Origin: Thermohalobaculum sediminis
GTDB lineage: Bacteria; Pseudomonadota; Alphaproteobacteria; Rhodobacterales; Rhodobacteraceae
Assembly: GCF_023487995.1 (NCBI RefSeq)
Contig: NZ_JAMFKN010000002.1
Coordinates: forward strand, 372,001 to 436,000
DNA: 64,000 bases
Direction of reading: 5' to 3'
Shown here piece after piece: positions 35,060-43,687 of this stretch (its first letter is position 1; each line of letters opens with the position of its first letter). Under the pieces are notes generated by a model. It did not search any database and had not been told where the DNA came from. It saw only the letters and a program-made list of their open reading frames with translations. A program made the position numbers and the translations under genes.

Positions 35060-36025
35060 TCAGTCCGCGAGGATGCCCTCGACCAGTTCCTGCACGCGCA
35101 AGGCCGTGGCGAAGTCCGGCAGGACATGGGCCTCGCCATCGAGCATCCGCACTAGCTCGTCCAGTTGCAGCATGTAGGCGTCGAGCGCGGGATTGCCGAT
35201 CTCCGGCAGGGCATTCTCCCACCCCTCGCCGGCCGAAGCCGAGAGGCGGTAGAAGTCGCTCAGCCGCAGCGACCGGCGCTCGCCCCAAAGCGTGAATTCC
35301 ACGAGGTCGGGCCCGGCGCCGCCGACCGAGCCCGCGAGCGTGACCGGCACGCCGCCGAAATCGAGCTGCGCCAGCACATGCGTCTCGGCCCGCCCGTCGT
35401 CGCCGGGATAGGCGGCCGAGGCCGCGATCAGCTCGCCCGGCCCGAACAGCGCGTCGGCGAGATAGAGGAAATGGGTGGCCACCTCGCGGGTGAAGCCGCC
35501 CTCGGCGCGCCCGGCCAGCCAGCTGGCCGACGCCTGCCAGCCGCGCGGCCAGCGCGTGAAATGCAGCCGGATGTCGGCGCCCGCCACCGGGCCGAGGCTG
35601 CCCTCGGCCAGCGCCGCGCGCATCGCGCTCACGCCGCGCGCGGCCGCGAGCGAGAGGTTCACCGCCTGCACCGCCCCCGCCTCGCGCGCGACCTCGACCA
35701 GCGCGCGGCTATCCGCGAGATCGACGCCGAGCGGCTTCTCGCAGAACACCGCCTTGCCGGCAGCGATGGCGGCGCGGGCGTAGAGGCCATGGGCGCGCGG
35801 CGGGACGCCGATATAGACGGCATCGACCTGCGGCGAGCCGATCAGCGCCTCGGCGCTCGCGGCGATGGCGAGGCCGGGGAAATCCGCGGCGGCGCGCGCG
35901 CAGGCCGCGGGGTCGAGATCCCAGCCGCCGACGATCGCGAGCCGCCCCTGTTGCGGCATGTTGGTCAGCATCCGTCGGCCGATCACGCCCAGCCCGATGA
36001 TGGCGACGCCGTAGGTCTTGGCCAT
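35060..36025 (-). CDS. Gfo/Idh/MocA-family oxidoreductase
   Basis: NAD(P)-dependent oxidoreductase of 321 residues. The Rossmann signature is VAIIGLGVIGRRML (residues 6-19), the family EKP motif is FCEKPLG (about 95-101) and the catalytic-His region reads REVATHFLYLAD. Substrate is unknown; members act on sugars, inositols or cyclitols and other hydroxyl substrates. I take ATG 36025 (MAKTYGVAI) with GGGAGA upstream; ATG 36031 is an alternative. It is the distal gene of the livKHMGF operon (37-base gap after livF). Confidence 0.86.
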   Translation of the reverse strand: MAKTYGVAIIGLGVIGRRMLTNMPQQGRLAIVGGWDLDPAACARAAADFPGLAIAASAEALIGSPQVDAVYIGVPPRAHGLYARAAIAAGKAVFCEKPLGVDLADSRALVEVAREAGAVQAVNLSLAAARGVSAMRAALAEGSLGPVAGADIRLHFTRWPRGWQASASWLAGRAEGGFTREVATHFLYLADALFGPGELIAASAAYPGDDGRAETHVLAQLDFGGVPVTLAGSVGGAGPDLVEFTLWGERRSLRLSDFYRLSASAGEGWENALPEIGNPALDAYMLQLDELVRMLDGEAHVLPDFATALRVQELVEGILAD

Positions 36026-36062
36026 GTCCATCTCCCGCGGCACCGCGCCAGGGCGGCCCGGC

Positions 36063-36773
36063 TCACATTCCCAGGTAGGCGCGCCGCACGCGCTCGTCCG
36101 AGAGCATCTCGCGCCCGGCGCCCTCGATCTCGATCCGGCCGTGCTCGAGCACCCAGGCGCGGTCCGACAGGGCCAGAGCGTGGCGCACGTTCTGCTCGAC
36201 CATAAGGACGGTCACGCCTTCCGCGCGGATCCGACGCACCACGTCGAAGATCGTCTCGACCACGATCGGCGCAAGGCCGAGCGATGGCTCGTCCAGCATC
36301 AGCACCCGCGGCAGGCCCATCAGGCCGCGGCCAATCGCGCACATCTGCTGCTCGCCACCCGAGAGCGTGCCGGCACGCTGCCCCTCGCGCTCGCGCAGCC
36401 GCGGGAAGATCTCGAAGACCTGTTCCAGCGTCCGCGCCCGTGCTGCCTTCGCCCGCGGGTGGAGCGAGCCGAGCTCGAGGTTCTCGCGCACGCTCATCGA
36501 GGGGAACAGCTTGCGCCCCTCGGGCACGAGGATGACGCCGGCCTCGACTCGCTTGCCCGAGGGCAGCCCGTCGAGCCGCATGCCGTCGAGCCGGATCTCG
36601 CCGCGCCAGGCGGGCAGGATGCCGGCAACGGCGCGCATCATGGTGGTCTTGCCCGCGCCGTTCGCGCCGACGACGGCGCCGATCATGCCCTCGTCGATCG
36701 CGAGGTCGAGGCCGTGCAGAATCGGCACGTCGCCATAGCCGGTGTGCAGGCCGGAAATCCCCAGCACGCTCAT
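36063..36773 (-). CDS. livF: branched-chain-type ABC transporter ATPase LivF
   Basis: ATP-binding subunit of 236 residues. Walker A GANGAGKT (about 36-43), signature TLSGGEQQM, Walker B VLMLDEPSLGL and switch His in MVEQNVRHAL are all present. The C-terminus RRAYLGM is LivF-like. The ATG at 36773 overlaps the livG stop. With livG it energises the LivHM permease. Confidence 0.93.
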   Translation of the reverse strand: MSVLGISGLHTGYGDVPILHGLDLAIDEGMIGAVVGANGAGKTTMMRAVAGILPAWRGEIRLDGMRLDGLPSGKRVEAGVILVPEGRKLFPSMSVRENLELGSLHPRAKAARARTLEQVFEIFPRLREREGQRAGTLSGGEQQMCAIGRGLMGLPRVLMLDEPSLGLAPIVVETIFDVVRRIRAEGVTVLMVEQNVRHALALSDRAWVLEHGRIEIEGAGREMLSDERVRRAYLGM

Positions 36774-37516
36774 GTCGCCGGCTCCGCGCCCGCCTCGGCC
36801 ACGAAGCTCTCGCCGAGATAGGCCTCCATCACCCGCGGGTTCGCGACGATCTCGCGCGGCGGGCCCTCGGCGATCGCCTCGCCATGGTGGAGGACATAGA
36901 TTCGGTCCGAGAGGTTCATGATCACCTGCATCACATGCTCGACGATGACCATGGTCACGCCGGCGTCCCGGACGCGGCCCAGGACCTCGATCATCGCGCC
37001 GACCTCGGACGGGGTGAGCCCGGCCATCACCTCGTCGAGCAGCATCAGCTTCGGCTCGGTCGCCAGCGCCTTGGCAAGCTCGACCCGCTTGCGGCCGGCG
37101 ACCGTCAGCTCGCGGCCGAGCTTGCCGGCCTGCGGGCCAAGGCCCACCAGCTCGATCACCGAGCGCGCCTTGGCGAGCGCGGCGCCGGTGTCGCCATGGT
37201 GGTTGAAGGCGCCGACCAGCACGTTGTCGGTCACCGTCATCTCGGGGAAGGGCTTCACGATCTGAAAGGTGCGCGTCATGCCGCGCTTGCAGATGTCGGA
37301 GGGCTTGTGGCCGAGGATGCTGTGCCCGTCGAACAGCACGTCGCCCTCGTCCGGCCGCAGGAAGCCCGAGATCAGGTTGAAGAAGGTCGTCTTGCCCGCG
37401 CCGTTCGGGCCGATGAGGCCGACGATCTCGCCCGTCTCGACCCGGAAATCGACGGCGTTGACCGCCGTGAGGCCGCCGAAGCGGCGGGTGACGCTGCGGG
37501 CCTCGAGCAGGCTCAT
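36770..37516 (-). CDS. livG: branched-chain-type ABC transporter ATPase LivG
   Basis: ATP-binding subunit of 248 residues. Walker A GPNGAGKTT (about 36-44), the LivG segment MTRTFQIVKPFPEMTV and Walker B LMLLDEVMAGL with IVEHVMQV. The signature region reads ELTVAGRKRVELAKAL instead of LSxGQ, a variant common in LivG. The ATG at 37516 overlaps the livM stop by four bases. It is the partner of LivF. Confidence 0.93.
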   Translation of the reverse strand: MSLLEARSVTRRFGGLTAVNAVDFRVETGEIVGLIGPNGAGKTTFFNLISGFLRPDEGDVLFDGHSILGHKPSDICKRGMTRTFQIVKPFPEMTVTDNVLVGAFNHHGDTGAALAKARSVIELVGLGPQAGKLGRELTVAGRKRVELAKALATEPKLMLLDEVMAGLTPSEVGAMIEVLGRVRDAGVTMVIVEHVMQVIMNLSDRIYVLHHGEAIAEGPPREIVANPRVMEAYLGESFVAEAGAEPAT

Positions 37517-38631
37517 GACCGCGCCCTCGTCCTGCGCGCGGCGCGCGCCCTCAGCCCCGCGAGCCAGGGCAGCACACCCCCCGGCATCCCCAGCACGACC
37601 GCCATCAGCAGGAAGCCGTAGAGGATGATCGCGAGCCCGCCGCCGCCGCCCGCCGCGAGGTAGTCCAGGTAGGCGAGGAACTTGTCCGCAAAGCCCATGT
37701 CGCTGGCGATCAGGGCCGACAGCGATGTCCCGGTGCCGCCGCCCTCGAAGATCACGCGCGTGGCCTCGCCCACCGGGATGAGGATGAAGGCGCCGACGAT
37801 GGGCCCCATCACGGTGCCCGCCCCCCCGATCACGGCGCCGAGCAGGATCTCGACCGAGACGCGGCCCACCACCATGTCGTCGGGGACAATGTACTGGGTG
37901 TATTGCGCGTAGAAGGTCCCGCCCAGCCCCGCCAGCGCCGCCGACAACGCGATCGCCTGTATCTTGCAGCGCTTGGTCGGCACGCCCACGGCCTCGGCCG
38001 CGTCCTCGTCCTGCCGGATGGCGTGGAGGTAGTAGCCGAAGCGCGAGCGCGCGATCCATCCCACCAGCGCGATCGAGCCCAGCATCATCGCAAGCGCGAT
38101 GTAGTAGTATGGCTCCTTGGTGGTGAACTGGAATTCCCAGAAGGTGGGGTCTGGCGAGAAGGGCAGCAGGATGCCGTTCGCCGCCCCCACGAACTCCCAG
38201 TGCAGCAACACGAGGCGCGTGATCTCGGCGAAGGCCACGGTCACGAGCGCGAAGAACGGCCCCTTGAGCCCGTAATGGAAGCTCACGAGGCCAAGCCCCG
38301 CGCCGATCAGCCCGGTCACGGCGGCCGCGACGATCATCCCCAGCCACGGCGTAAGGCCGAAATGGATGTAGCAGATCGTCGAGACATAGGCGCCGATGCC
38401 GAAGAACGCCGCGTGGCCGATCGACAGCTGCCCGGCGAAGCCGCCGATGATGTTCCACGCCTGGCTCATGTAGGCGAAGAAGAAGATCAGCACGAAGACG
38501 TGCAGGAGCGCCGAGCCCGTGAGCCCCCGCGGCATCACCGCCGCCACCGCGTCGGATTCCGCGAAGAGCGGCAGCATCAGCAGCCCCGCGAGCACGATCA
38601 GATAGAACCAGTTCGCGCGCAGCCCCGCCAT
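37513..38631 (-). CDS. livM: branched-chain-type ABC transporter permease LivM
   Basis: Inner-membrane permease of 372 residues with about nine to ten TM helices. The family segments are QAWNIIGGFAGQLSIGHAAFFGIGAY, in the N-terminal half, and LAGLGGTFYAQYTQYI with the loop GGAGTVMGPIVGA. The ATG at 38631 (MAGLRANWFYL) is 1 base from the livH stop. The C-terminal end is Arg-rich. Confidence 0.93.
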   Translation of the reverse strand: MAGLRANWFYLIVLAGLLMLPLFAESDAVAAVMPRGLTGSALLHVFVLIFFFAYMSQAWNIIGGFAGQLSIGHAAFFGIGAYVSTICYIHFGLTPWLGMIVAAAVTGLIGAGLGLVSFHYGLKGPFFALVTVAFAEITRLVLLHWEFVGAANGILLPFSPDPTFWEFQFTTKEPYYYIALAMMLGSIALVGWIARSRFGYYLHAIRQDEDAAEAVGVPTKRCKIQAIALSAALAGLGGTFYAQYTQYIVPDDMVVGRVSVEILLGAVIGGAGTVMGPIVGAFILIPVGEATRVIFEGGGTGTSLSALIASDMGFADKFLAYLDYLAAGGGGGLAIILYGFLLMAVVLGMPGGVLPWLAGLRARAARRTRARS

Positions 38632-38632
38632 C

Positions 38633-39505
38633 TCAGGACCCCTTGGCGCCGAACAGGCCCTGCGGCCGGAACAGCAGCACCAGGATGAACAGCAGGTAGA
38701 CGCCAAGGTCCTTGAGCGACGGCGATGGCATCACCAGCGCACCCACGCTCTCGACCACGCCCACGATCAGGGCGCCTGCGACCGCGCCGGGGATGTTCCC
38801 GAGCCCGCCGAGGACGACGATGACGAAGGCCACCAGCGTGAACTTGGGCCCAACCACCGGCGCGACGTAGAAGAACGGTGTCATCGCGATCCCTGCGATC
38901 GCGACGCAGGCGATGCCAAGCCCGAAGGCGATCTTGTACATCCGCCTCAGGTCGATGCCCACGGCGAGCGCGCCCTCGTGCTCCTCGGCGCAGGCCCTGA
39001 GCGCCCTGCCGGTGTCGGTCCGCTGCAGGAACACCCACAGCGCCGCACAAAGGCCCATCGCGATCAGGAAGGCCGCAAGCCGCGTGTAGCTGACCCGCGC
39101 GCCGCCAAGGTCGAAGGTGGCCGAGCCGTAGTCGAGCTTGAGGCTCTGGAAGTCGGCCGAGAACAGGAACTGCGCCAGCGCCTGCATCAGCAGCGAAAGC
39201 CCGAGCGTCAGCAGTATCTGGATCGCGTGGCTCTTGCCCACCACCGGCCGGATCAGGACCCCCTGCACCGTCCAGCCGATCGCGAAGAACAGCGGCAGCG
39301 CCAGCACCGCGCTGAGATAGGGGTCGATCCCGAACAGAACCGAGGCGAAGAAGGCGCCATACATGCCGAACATTAGGAACTCGCCATGGGCGAAGTTGAT
39401 GATGTCCATGACGCCGAAGATCAGGGTGAGCCCGACGGCGACGAGGGCGTAGACGCCCCCGATCATCAGCCCGCTGATCAGGGCCTGGAGATAGACGTCC
39501 GACAT
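38633..39505 (-). CDS. livH: branched-chain-type ABC transporter permease LivH
   Basis: Inner-membrane permease of 290 residues with about eight TM helices. Characteristic sequences are GGVYALVAVGLTLIFGVMDI near the N-terminus, NFAHGEFLMFGMY, and GGLGNIPGAVAGALIVG in the EAA-like loop. The ATG at 39505 (MSDVYLQALISG) has only a weak ribosome-binding site, which may relate to the strong hairpin just upstream. Confidence 0.93.
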   Translation of the reverse strand: MSDVYLQALISGLMIGGVYALVAVGLTLIFGVMDIINFAHGEFLMFGMYGAFFASVLFGIDPYLSAVLALPLFFAIGWTVQGVLIRPVVGKSHAIQILLTLGLSLLMQALAQFLFSADFQSLKLDYGSATFDLGGARVSYTRLAAFLIAMGLCAALWVFLQRTDTGRALRACAEEHEGALAVGIDLRRMYKIAFGLGIACVAIAGIAMTPFFYVAPVVGPKFTLVAFVIVVLGGLGNIPGAVAGALIVGVVESVGALVMPSPSLKDLGVYLLFILVLLFRPQGLFGAKGS

Positions 39506-39540
39506 GGCTGCTGTTCCGTCTGGCTCGGGCTGGGAGGATC

Positions 39541-39571
39541 GGCCGGCGCGCCGTGCCCTGGCGCGCCGGCC
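39541..39571 (-). terminator. strong intercistronic hairpin between livK and livH
   Basis: Perfect 12-base stem GGCCGGCGCGCC / GGCGCGCCGGCC with a 7-base loop, in the 85-base gap between livK and livH. There is no T-run. Such hairpins after the binding-protein gene usually stabilise its mRNA and lower expression of the permease genes. Confidence 0.75.
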
Positions 39572-39590
39572 GGATGCGCTCGAGACGCGC

Positions 39591-40823
39591 TCAGCGCGCG
39601 TCCCAGGCGGGCACCGGCCAGGTCGGCTGCGCGGCGGCGACCTCGGCCGGCCAGACGGTCTTGTGCACGCCGTCGATGATCTGGAGCACCACGAGCTGCG
39701 CCTCGGGCGACTGGCCGCTCTCGCCGAAGCGGATGCAGTCATAGGGCAGGATGTTCGCGTCGCCGCAGATCTTCGTCTCGGCCAGCGCGTCGCGCAGCTT
39801 GTCGCGGTCGGTCGAGCCCGCCCGCTCCAGCGCGTCGCGCAGCACCATGGTGGACATGTAGGTCTCGGCCGCATGGCCGTTCATCGGCACGCTGAACTTC
39901 TCCTCGAAGCGCTTGGCGATTTCGGCCGCGCCCGCCTTCTCGATGTCCACGTTCCACTCGCCGACGGTGAAGGTCAGATCGGCGTCCTTGCCGAGGTTCG
40001 TGATGTAGGCAGGATCGATATGCCCGGCCGACGTGCCGATGATCGGGATATTGACCCCCAACTCCTTCATCGTCTTGGTGATCAGCACCGCGTCGTTGAT
40101 GTAGGAGACCAGCAGCAGAGCGTCGGGATTGAGTTCCTTGATCTGCGCGATCGTCGAGGTCATGTCCGGCGTGTCCTTGGGGTAGGAGATGTCGGCGAGG
40201 ACCTCGAGGCCGAACTCCTTGGCCGCCTTCACCTGCCCCTCGGCGGTCGAGGTGCCGAACAGCGTGTCCTCGTGCAGCAGCACGACGCTCTTGGCCGGCT
40301 TGCCCGCCGCGGTCGAGGTGTCCAGAACGAAGCGGACCTGGTCGCGCGCATACCACGAGGCGAGCGGCGAGACCTTGAAGGTGTACTTGAAGCCGCGCCC
40401 TTCGGTGATCGAATCCGCCACCGCGACGGGGTCGATATAGGGGACGCGCAGCCGCTCGGCCATCTGCGTCGTCGGGAAGGTGACGCCCGACTGGTAGGCC
40501 CCCATGATCGCCACCACGCCGCGGCGGGCGAGCTTCTCGACCTCCGAGATGCCGACGTTCGGGTTGCCCTGGGTGTCGCCGTCGATCATGACCAGCTTGG
40601 CGCCGCCCAGCGACTTGATGCCGCCGGCGGCATTGATTTCCTCGATCGCGAGTTCGTGGCCGCGGCGGTTGTTGATCCCGATCGGCGCGACCGAGCCGGA
40701 CAGCGGCAAGAGGATGCCGACCGGGATATCCTCGGCCGCGCTGGCGGTGCGCGGCTCACCGAGGCCCGCTGCGAGCGCGAGTGCCGAGAGCGCCAGGACG
40801 GCGGATCTGCGCGAGATCGTCAT
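39591..40823 (-). CDS. livK: periplasmic substrate-binding protein of the liv-type transporter
   Basis: Type I periplasmic binding protein of 410 residues (Peripla_BP_6 family). A signal peptide MTISRRSAVLALSALALAA is cleaved near TASAAEDIPVG. The mature protein starts IPVGILLPLSGSVAPIG, the usual LivJ-like opening, with QSGVTFPTTQMAERL and LLHEDTLFGT inside. It binds the substrate for LivHMGF. The ligand is unknown and could be an amide or aromatic compound rather than Leu/Ile/Val. It is the first gene of the operon. Confidence 0.92.
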   Translation of the reverse strand: MTISRRSAVLALSALALAAGLGEPRTASAAEDIPVGILLPLSGSVAPIGINNRRGHELAIEEINAAGGIKSLGGAKLVMIDGDTQGNPNVGISEVEKLARRGVVAIMGAYQSGVTFPTTQMAERLRVPYIDPVAVADSITEGRGFKYTFKVSPLASWYARDQVRFVLDTSTAAGKPAKSVVLLHEDTLFGTSTAEGQVKAAKEFGLEVLADISYPKDTPDMTSTIAQIKELNPDALLLVSYINDAVLITKTMKELGVNIPIIGTSAGHIDPAYITNLGKDADLTFTVGEWNVDIEKAGAAEIAKRFEEKFSVPMNGHAAETYMSTMVLRDALERAGSTDRDKLRDALAETKICGDANILPYDCIRFGESGQSPEAQLVVLQIIDGVHKTVWPAEVAAAQPTWPVPAWDAR

Positions 40824-40903
40824 GATGTCCTCCCCTTGACGGTTGGGCCTTGGATCGGCCGCTGATTGTCGGGCCCACCTTTCCCCAAGGGCAGGGATCG
40901 GTC

Positions 40904-40921
40904 AACTGGTCTGGCCAATTT
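40904..40921. promoter_or_regulatory. candidate GntR/FadR-type operator upstream of livK
   Basis: AACTGGTCTGGCCAATTT, close to the inverted TGGT-N3-ACCA core of PdhR/FadR-subfamily GntR regulators (one mismatch in the core). It lies about 80 bases upstream of the livK start and abuts a minus-strand TTGACC that could serve as -35. No GntR gene is in the window. Confidence 0.45.
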
Positions 40922-41017
40922 TTGCGAAAATCGATTTCACCGCGCACGCCGCCGAGGGCCGGGCGGCGATGCCACGACACCATTGCGTCGGCAAATCGGA
41001 GAGCAGCTCGCCCCGGG

Positions 41018-41548
41018 TCAGCGGATCAGGGCGTTGATGCACGCGCGCGGCAGGCCGCTCCGCTCGCAGTGGGCGAGCGCGGCGTCGAGCTTGGTGAAGA
41101 CATCCTCGTAGCCGCAGGCAACCCCGTCCGGGTCGACATAGGTGTAACCTCCGGTGACGTGGAAGAGGGTCACCATCTCCTCGACCCCCTCGGGCACGAC
41201 GAGCGTATGGGTCTCGCCGGGTGGCTCGAAGGCGTAATCGCCGGCGCGCGCGATCCAGTCATGCTCGAGATAGTGCCACGCGCCGCGCAGGGTGAAGGCG
41301 TGGACGGGGCCCGAATGCCGGTGGCGCGACAGGATCCCCGCCTTCCGCACCCGCAGCAGATTGACGTAATAGCCGCCTGACACCGAGAGCAGGAGCGGTC
41401 GGAACCAGACCCCCTCGGCCTGCGGCACCCAGCTTTCCGGGTTGGCGTCGAGGTCGAGGGCACCGCCCGTCAACAGGTCGGGCACCATCGCCGTCGGTTG
41501 CGGATGGCGATAGGCGATCGCACGGGTGTCAGGTGTGCCGGTCATCAT
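41018..41548 (-). CDS. cupin-domain protein (dihydroxyacetophenone dioxygenase-like)
   Basis: Cupin of 176 residues. Metal-ligand motifs are visible: RHRHSGPVHAFTLRG (motif 1, two to three His) and FEPPGETHTLVV (motif 2, His). The general pattern resembles ChrR-like cupins and 2,4'-dihydroxyacetophenone dioxygenases. I chose ATG 41548; ATG 41545 is next to it. It lies about 190 bases upstream of livK on the same strand. A link to an aromatic substrate taken up by the transporter is only a guess. Confidence 0.75.
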   Translation of the reverse strand: MMTGTPDTRAIAYRHPQPTAMVPDLLTGGALDLDANPESWVPQAEGVWFRPLLLSVSGGYYVNLLRVRKAGILSRHRHSGPVHAFTLRGAWHYLEHDWIARAGDYAFEPPGETHTLVVPEGVEEMVTLFHVTGGYTYVDPDGVACGYEDVFTKLDAALAHCERSGLPRACINALIR

Positions 41549-41826
41549 GTGTCTCGCATCCGCTGTCGTCCAAGGCGCGAGCCCGGCAGCGCGCGCCCCG
41601 TCACGCGGGGCCGAGTTCCGGGACTGGCCACCGCCAGCTTGCCGCGCCAGGGCATGAAACGCCATCGGCCGATGCGGCGAAGTCCCGATTCTGCCGTCTC
41701 TGCGACACGCCGAGGGGACGGGCGCGACGCGGCAGGCCCGGACCGACGATAGGGACGGCCCGGCGGCTGCCCGATCGCTTGGGAGCCTTCGACGGGCCGG
41801 GCTTCCGGGCCTGTGTCCAGCACCGC
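41549..41826. other. spacer between cupin and cheY genes
   Basis: 278 bases. I see only Arg/Pro/Gly-rich frames with no credible start and no clear hairpin plus T-run. Confidence 0.5.
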
Positions 41827-42201
41827 TCAGTCCGGTTTGCCGATGAACTTTCGGACCGTCATCTCGAGCTGCAAATCGTTGAACGGCTTGACGATCCACC
41901 CCGAGGCGCCCGCCTGCTTGCCAGAGCGCATGGTCTCTGCCTGCCCCTCGGTGGTGAGCATGATCATGGGCAGGCCGGCATAGCGGCCATCGCGGCGGAC
42001 GGCGCTGATGAACTCGAGCCCGTCCATGCGCGGCATGTTGAGGTCGGTGATCACGAGATCGACCTTGCCCTCGCCAAGCCGCTCCAGCCCTTCGACGCCG
42101 TCCTCGGCCAGAACGACCCCATAGCCCATCGGTTCGAGGGCGAAGCGGACGAGCTCGGGGATGCTTTTCGAATCGTCCACGGCGAGGATCGTCTTTGCCA
42201 T
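41827..42201 (-). CDS. cheY: single-domain response regulator CheY
   Basis: Stand-alone receiver of 124 residues. The acidic pair is in LAVDDSKS, phosphoacceptor Asp in LVITDLNMPRMDG (about residue 54), and switch residues in MLTTEG and VKPFND. It has no output domain. It follows the STAS gene by 5 bases, an arrangement typical of alphaproteobacterial chemotaxis loci, but is separated from the main cheA-cheB block by about 1.5 kb. Confidence 0.93.
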   Translation of the reverse strand: MAKTILAVDDSKSIPELVRFALEPMGYGVVLAEDGVEGLERLGEGKVDLVITDLNMPRMDGLEFISAVRRDGRYAGLPMIMLTTEGQAETMRSGKQAGASGWIVKPFNDLQLEMTVRKFIGKPD

Positions 42202-42206
42202 CGCGT

Positions 42207-42497
42207 TCAGTCTCCGATCTTTTCAAAGGTCCCGATTTGCGCCAGCGCCGCGCTGGCACGCGCGCCGACGCGGGCCGGAATGCCGTCCCGGAGCGCCATA
42301 CGCCGGGCCGCGACCAGAAGCTGCAGCGCGGTGGGCGATGCCGCGCCGTCGCCAAGCTCGACATCGCACGGCGCGCCACCACGCAGCCGTTCGAGAAGCG
42401 CCACGCGCACCGCGTCCGCCTCCGACGGCAGGAGGTCGGGCGGAATCTGCAGCGTCTCCGGCTCGCGCCCGGCTGGCTCGTTCCCCGCGGCTGTCAT
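42207..42497 (-). CDS. STAS-domain protein of the chemotaxis locus
   Basis: Small protein of 96 residues with a STAS-like beta-alpha pattern: a variable start, LERLRGGAPCDVELGD, SPTALQLLVAARRMA and a C-terminal helix ending GTFEKIGD. A STAS protein upstream of cheY is common in alphaproteobacterial che loci; its biochemical role is unclear. The ATG at 42497 has a GGAGG site upstream. The classical phosphorylated Ser position is replaced within GAASPT, so its regulation may differ. Confidence 0.75.
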   Translation of the reverse strand: MTAAGNEPAGREPETLQIPPDLLPSEADAVRVALLERLRGGAPCDVELGDGAASPTALQLLVAARRMALRDGIPARVGARASAALAQIGTFEKIGD

Positions 42498-42641
42498 CCC
42501 GTCCTCCCTCGCTGCGCTTCGTCCGGGATAACCGGAAATTCGTGAATTGCTGCCTAACGTGCCGCGCGCCGCCAGAGGCCGGCGCGCCGCGCGCGGGTCG
42601 GGCCCGGCGCGCGGCGGTGTTAGTGATGCGAGGAGAGAGAC

Positions 42642-43232
42642 ATGACGACACCCGATCACGCCCCATCCCCGATGGCGGCGGCCGAGGCCTTGGGGACGCT
42701 GCGCGCGCGGCTGGCCGCGTGTTTCACTGCGATGCTGGAGACGAGCGCCACGCTCCGCGCGACGCTTGGCCGCTCGTCGCCAAGGCTCGCAGCCCCGGTG
42801 GGCCGGCTTGCCGTGGCGCTCCAGGCAGCCGACGCAAGCGACCAGCGTCTTGCCCATGTCGAGGCGATGGCCCTGCGCCACGACGCGCTGGAGGGCGCTG
42901 ACGGCCTCGCGGTCGCGCGCATCATGGCGCGCCAGCTCGCATCGTTGGGGGAGACGCTCGCCGGGGTCGTCAACCAGATCGAGGCGGAGCTCGTCCCGAT
43001 CTCGAATGCCGTCGGCGATGGCGCGGGGGCCGTGAGCGTCGCGGGAATGCGCCTCGACGCCGCGCTCCTGTCGGGGCTGGCGCGGGAGATCGACGCCTTC
43101 GGCCGGCAGGTCGATCCAGGCCATGCCGGCGGCATGATCGTGGAGGCGGCGAGCCGCGCCGATCTGGGATGGCTCACCGCGCTCTACACGATGGATGCCG
43201 AGCGGGAGGTGCATGCCCGCGCGCTGGCTTGA
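42642..43232 (+). CDS. helical chemotaxis-locus protein with DxxxQ motif (CheT/CheZ-like candidate)
   Basis: Protein of 196 residues, predicted all-helical, with no TM or signal segment. It is divergent from the STAS-cheY pair (144-base gap) and has GGAGAG before ATG 42642. Codon third positions are GC-rich like its neighbours. Residues 61-70 read QAADASDQRL, that is D64xxxQ68 followed by RLAHV, comparable to the D-x3-Q catalytic motif of CheZ and of the alphaproteobacterial CheT phosphatases. This makes a CheY-P phosphatase a reasonable guess. I do not recognise the family outright. Confidence 0.6.
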   Translation: MTTPDHAPSPMAAAEALGTLRARLAACFTAMLETSATLRATLGRSSPRLAAPVGRLAVALQAADASDQRLAHVEAMALRHDALEGADGLAVARIMARQLASLGETLAGVVNQIEAELVPISNAVGDGAGAVSVAGMRLDAALLSGLAREIDAFGRQVDPGHAGGMIVEAASRADLGWLTALYTMDAEREVHARALA

Positions 43233-43687
43233 CGGCGCAGGCCGGGCCGCGAGGGGCCGGATGACGGCAGCGCGAACTCCGGTCATCGCGTCGCGCGGCC
43301 GCACGACGCGCTCGGGAGATGATTGAGCGCGGACCGCGCGCACCCGCGCGCGGGCATTCCGGCACCACGGCTGCCACAGGGGCCCGGATCGCAAGGCGCC
43401 CCGGCGCGACGTGCTGCGGCTGCGGCGCGGCGACCGCCCGAGATGTCGCACCGGGGCCGAGGACCAGGCTGGTATGGCAAACCCGACGCGACGCGAGCCG
43501 GGCGCGGCAATACGGCCATGGCCGGTTCCGCGCCGAGCGCGAGAGGCGCCCCGATGCCTTCCGGGCTCCGGCGGCCCTCGGGCCATTGCGGGTTCGGCGA
43601 GCGCCCCCCGTCGGTGCAACGGCACTCAGCCCCCCGTGCCGGTGCCGGAGCTTGGTGCCGGGAGTGGCCTGCGGTCGCCCTGCGCCG
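43233..43687. other. spacer between the helical protein and cheB
   Basis: 455 bases between convergent genes. Open frames here are very rich in Arg, Gly, Pro and Ala and lack ribosome-binding sites. I found no clear hairpin plus T-run and no RNA gene. Confidence 0.5.

Noticed and set aside
43233-43687. A gene in the 455-base gap before cheB.
   Set aside because: Frames are Arg/Pro/Gly-rich, start without ribosome-binding sites and overlap cheB in antisense.
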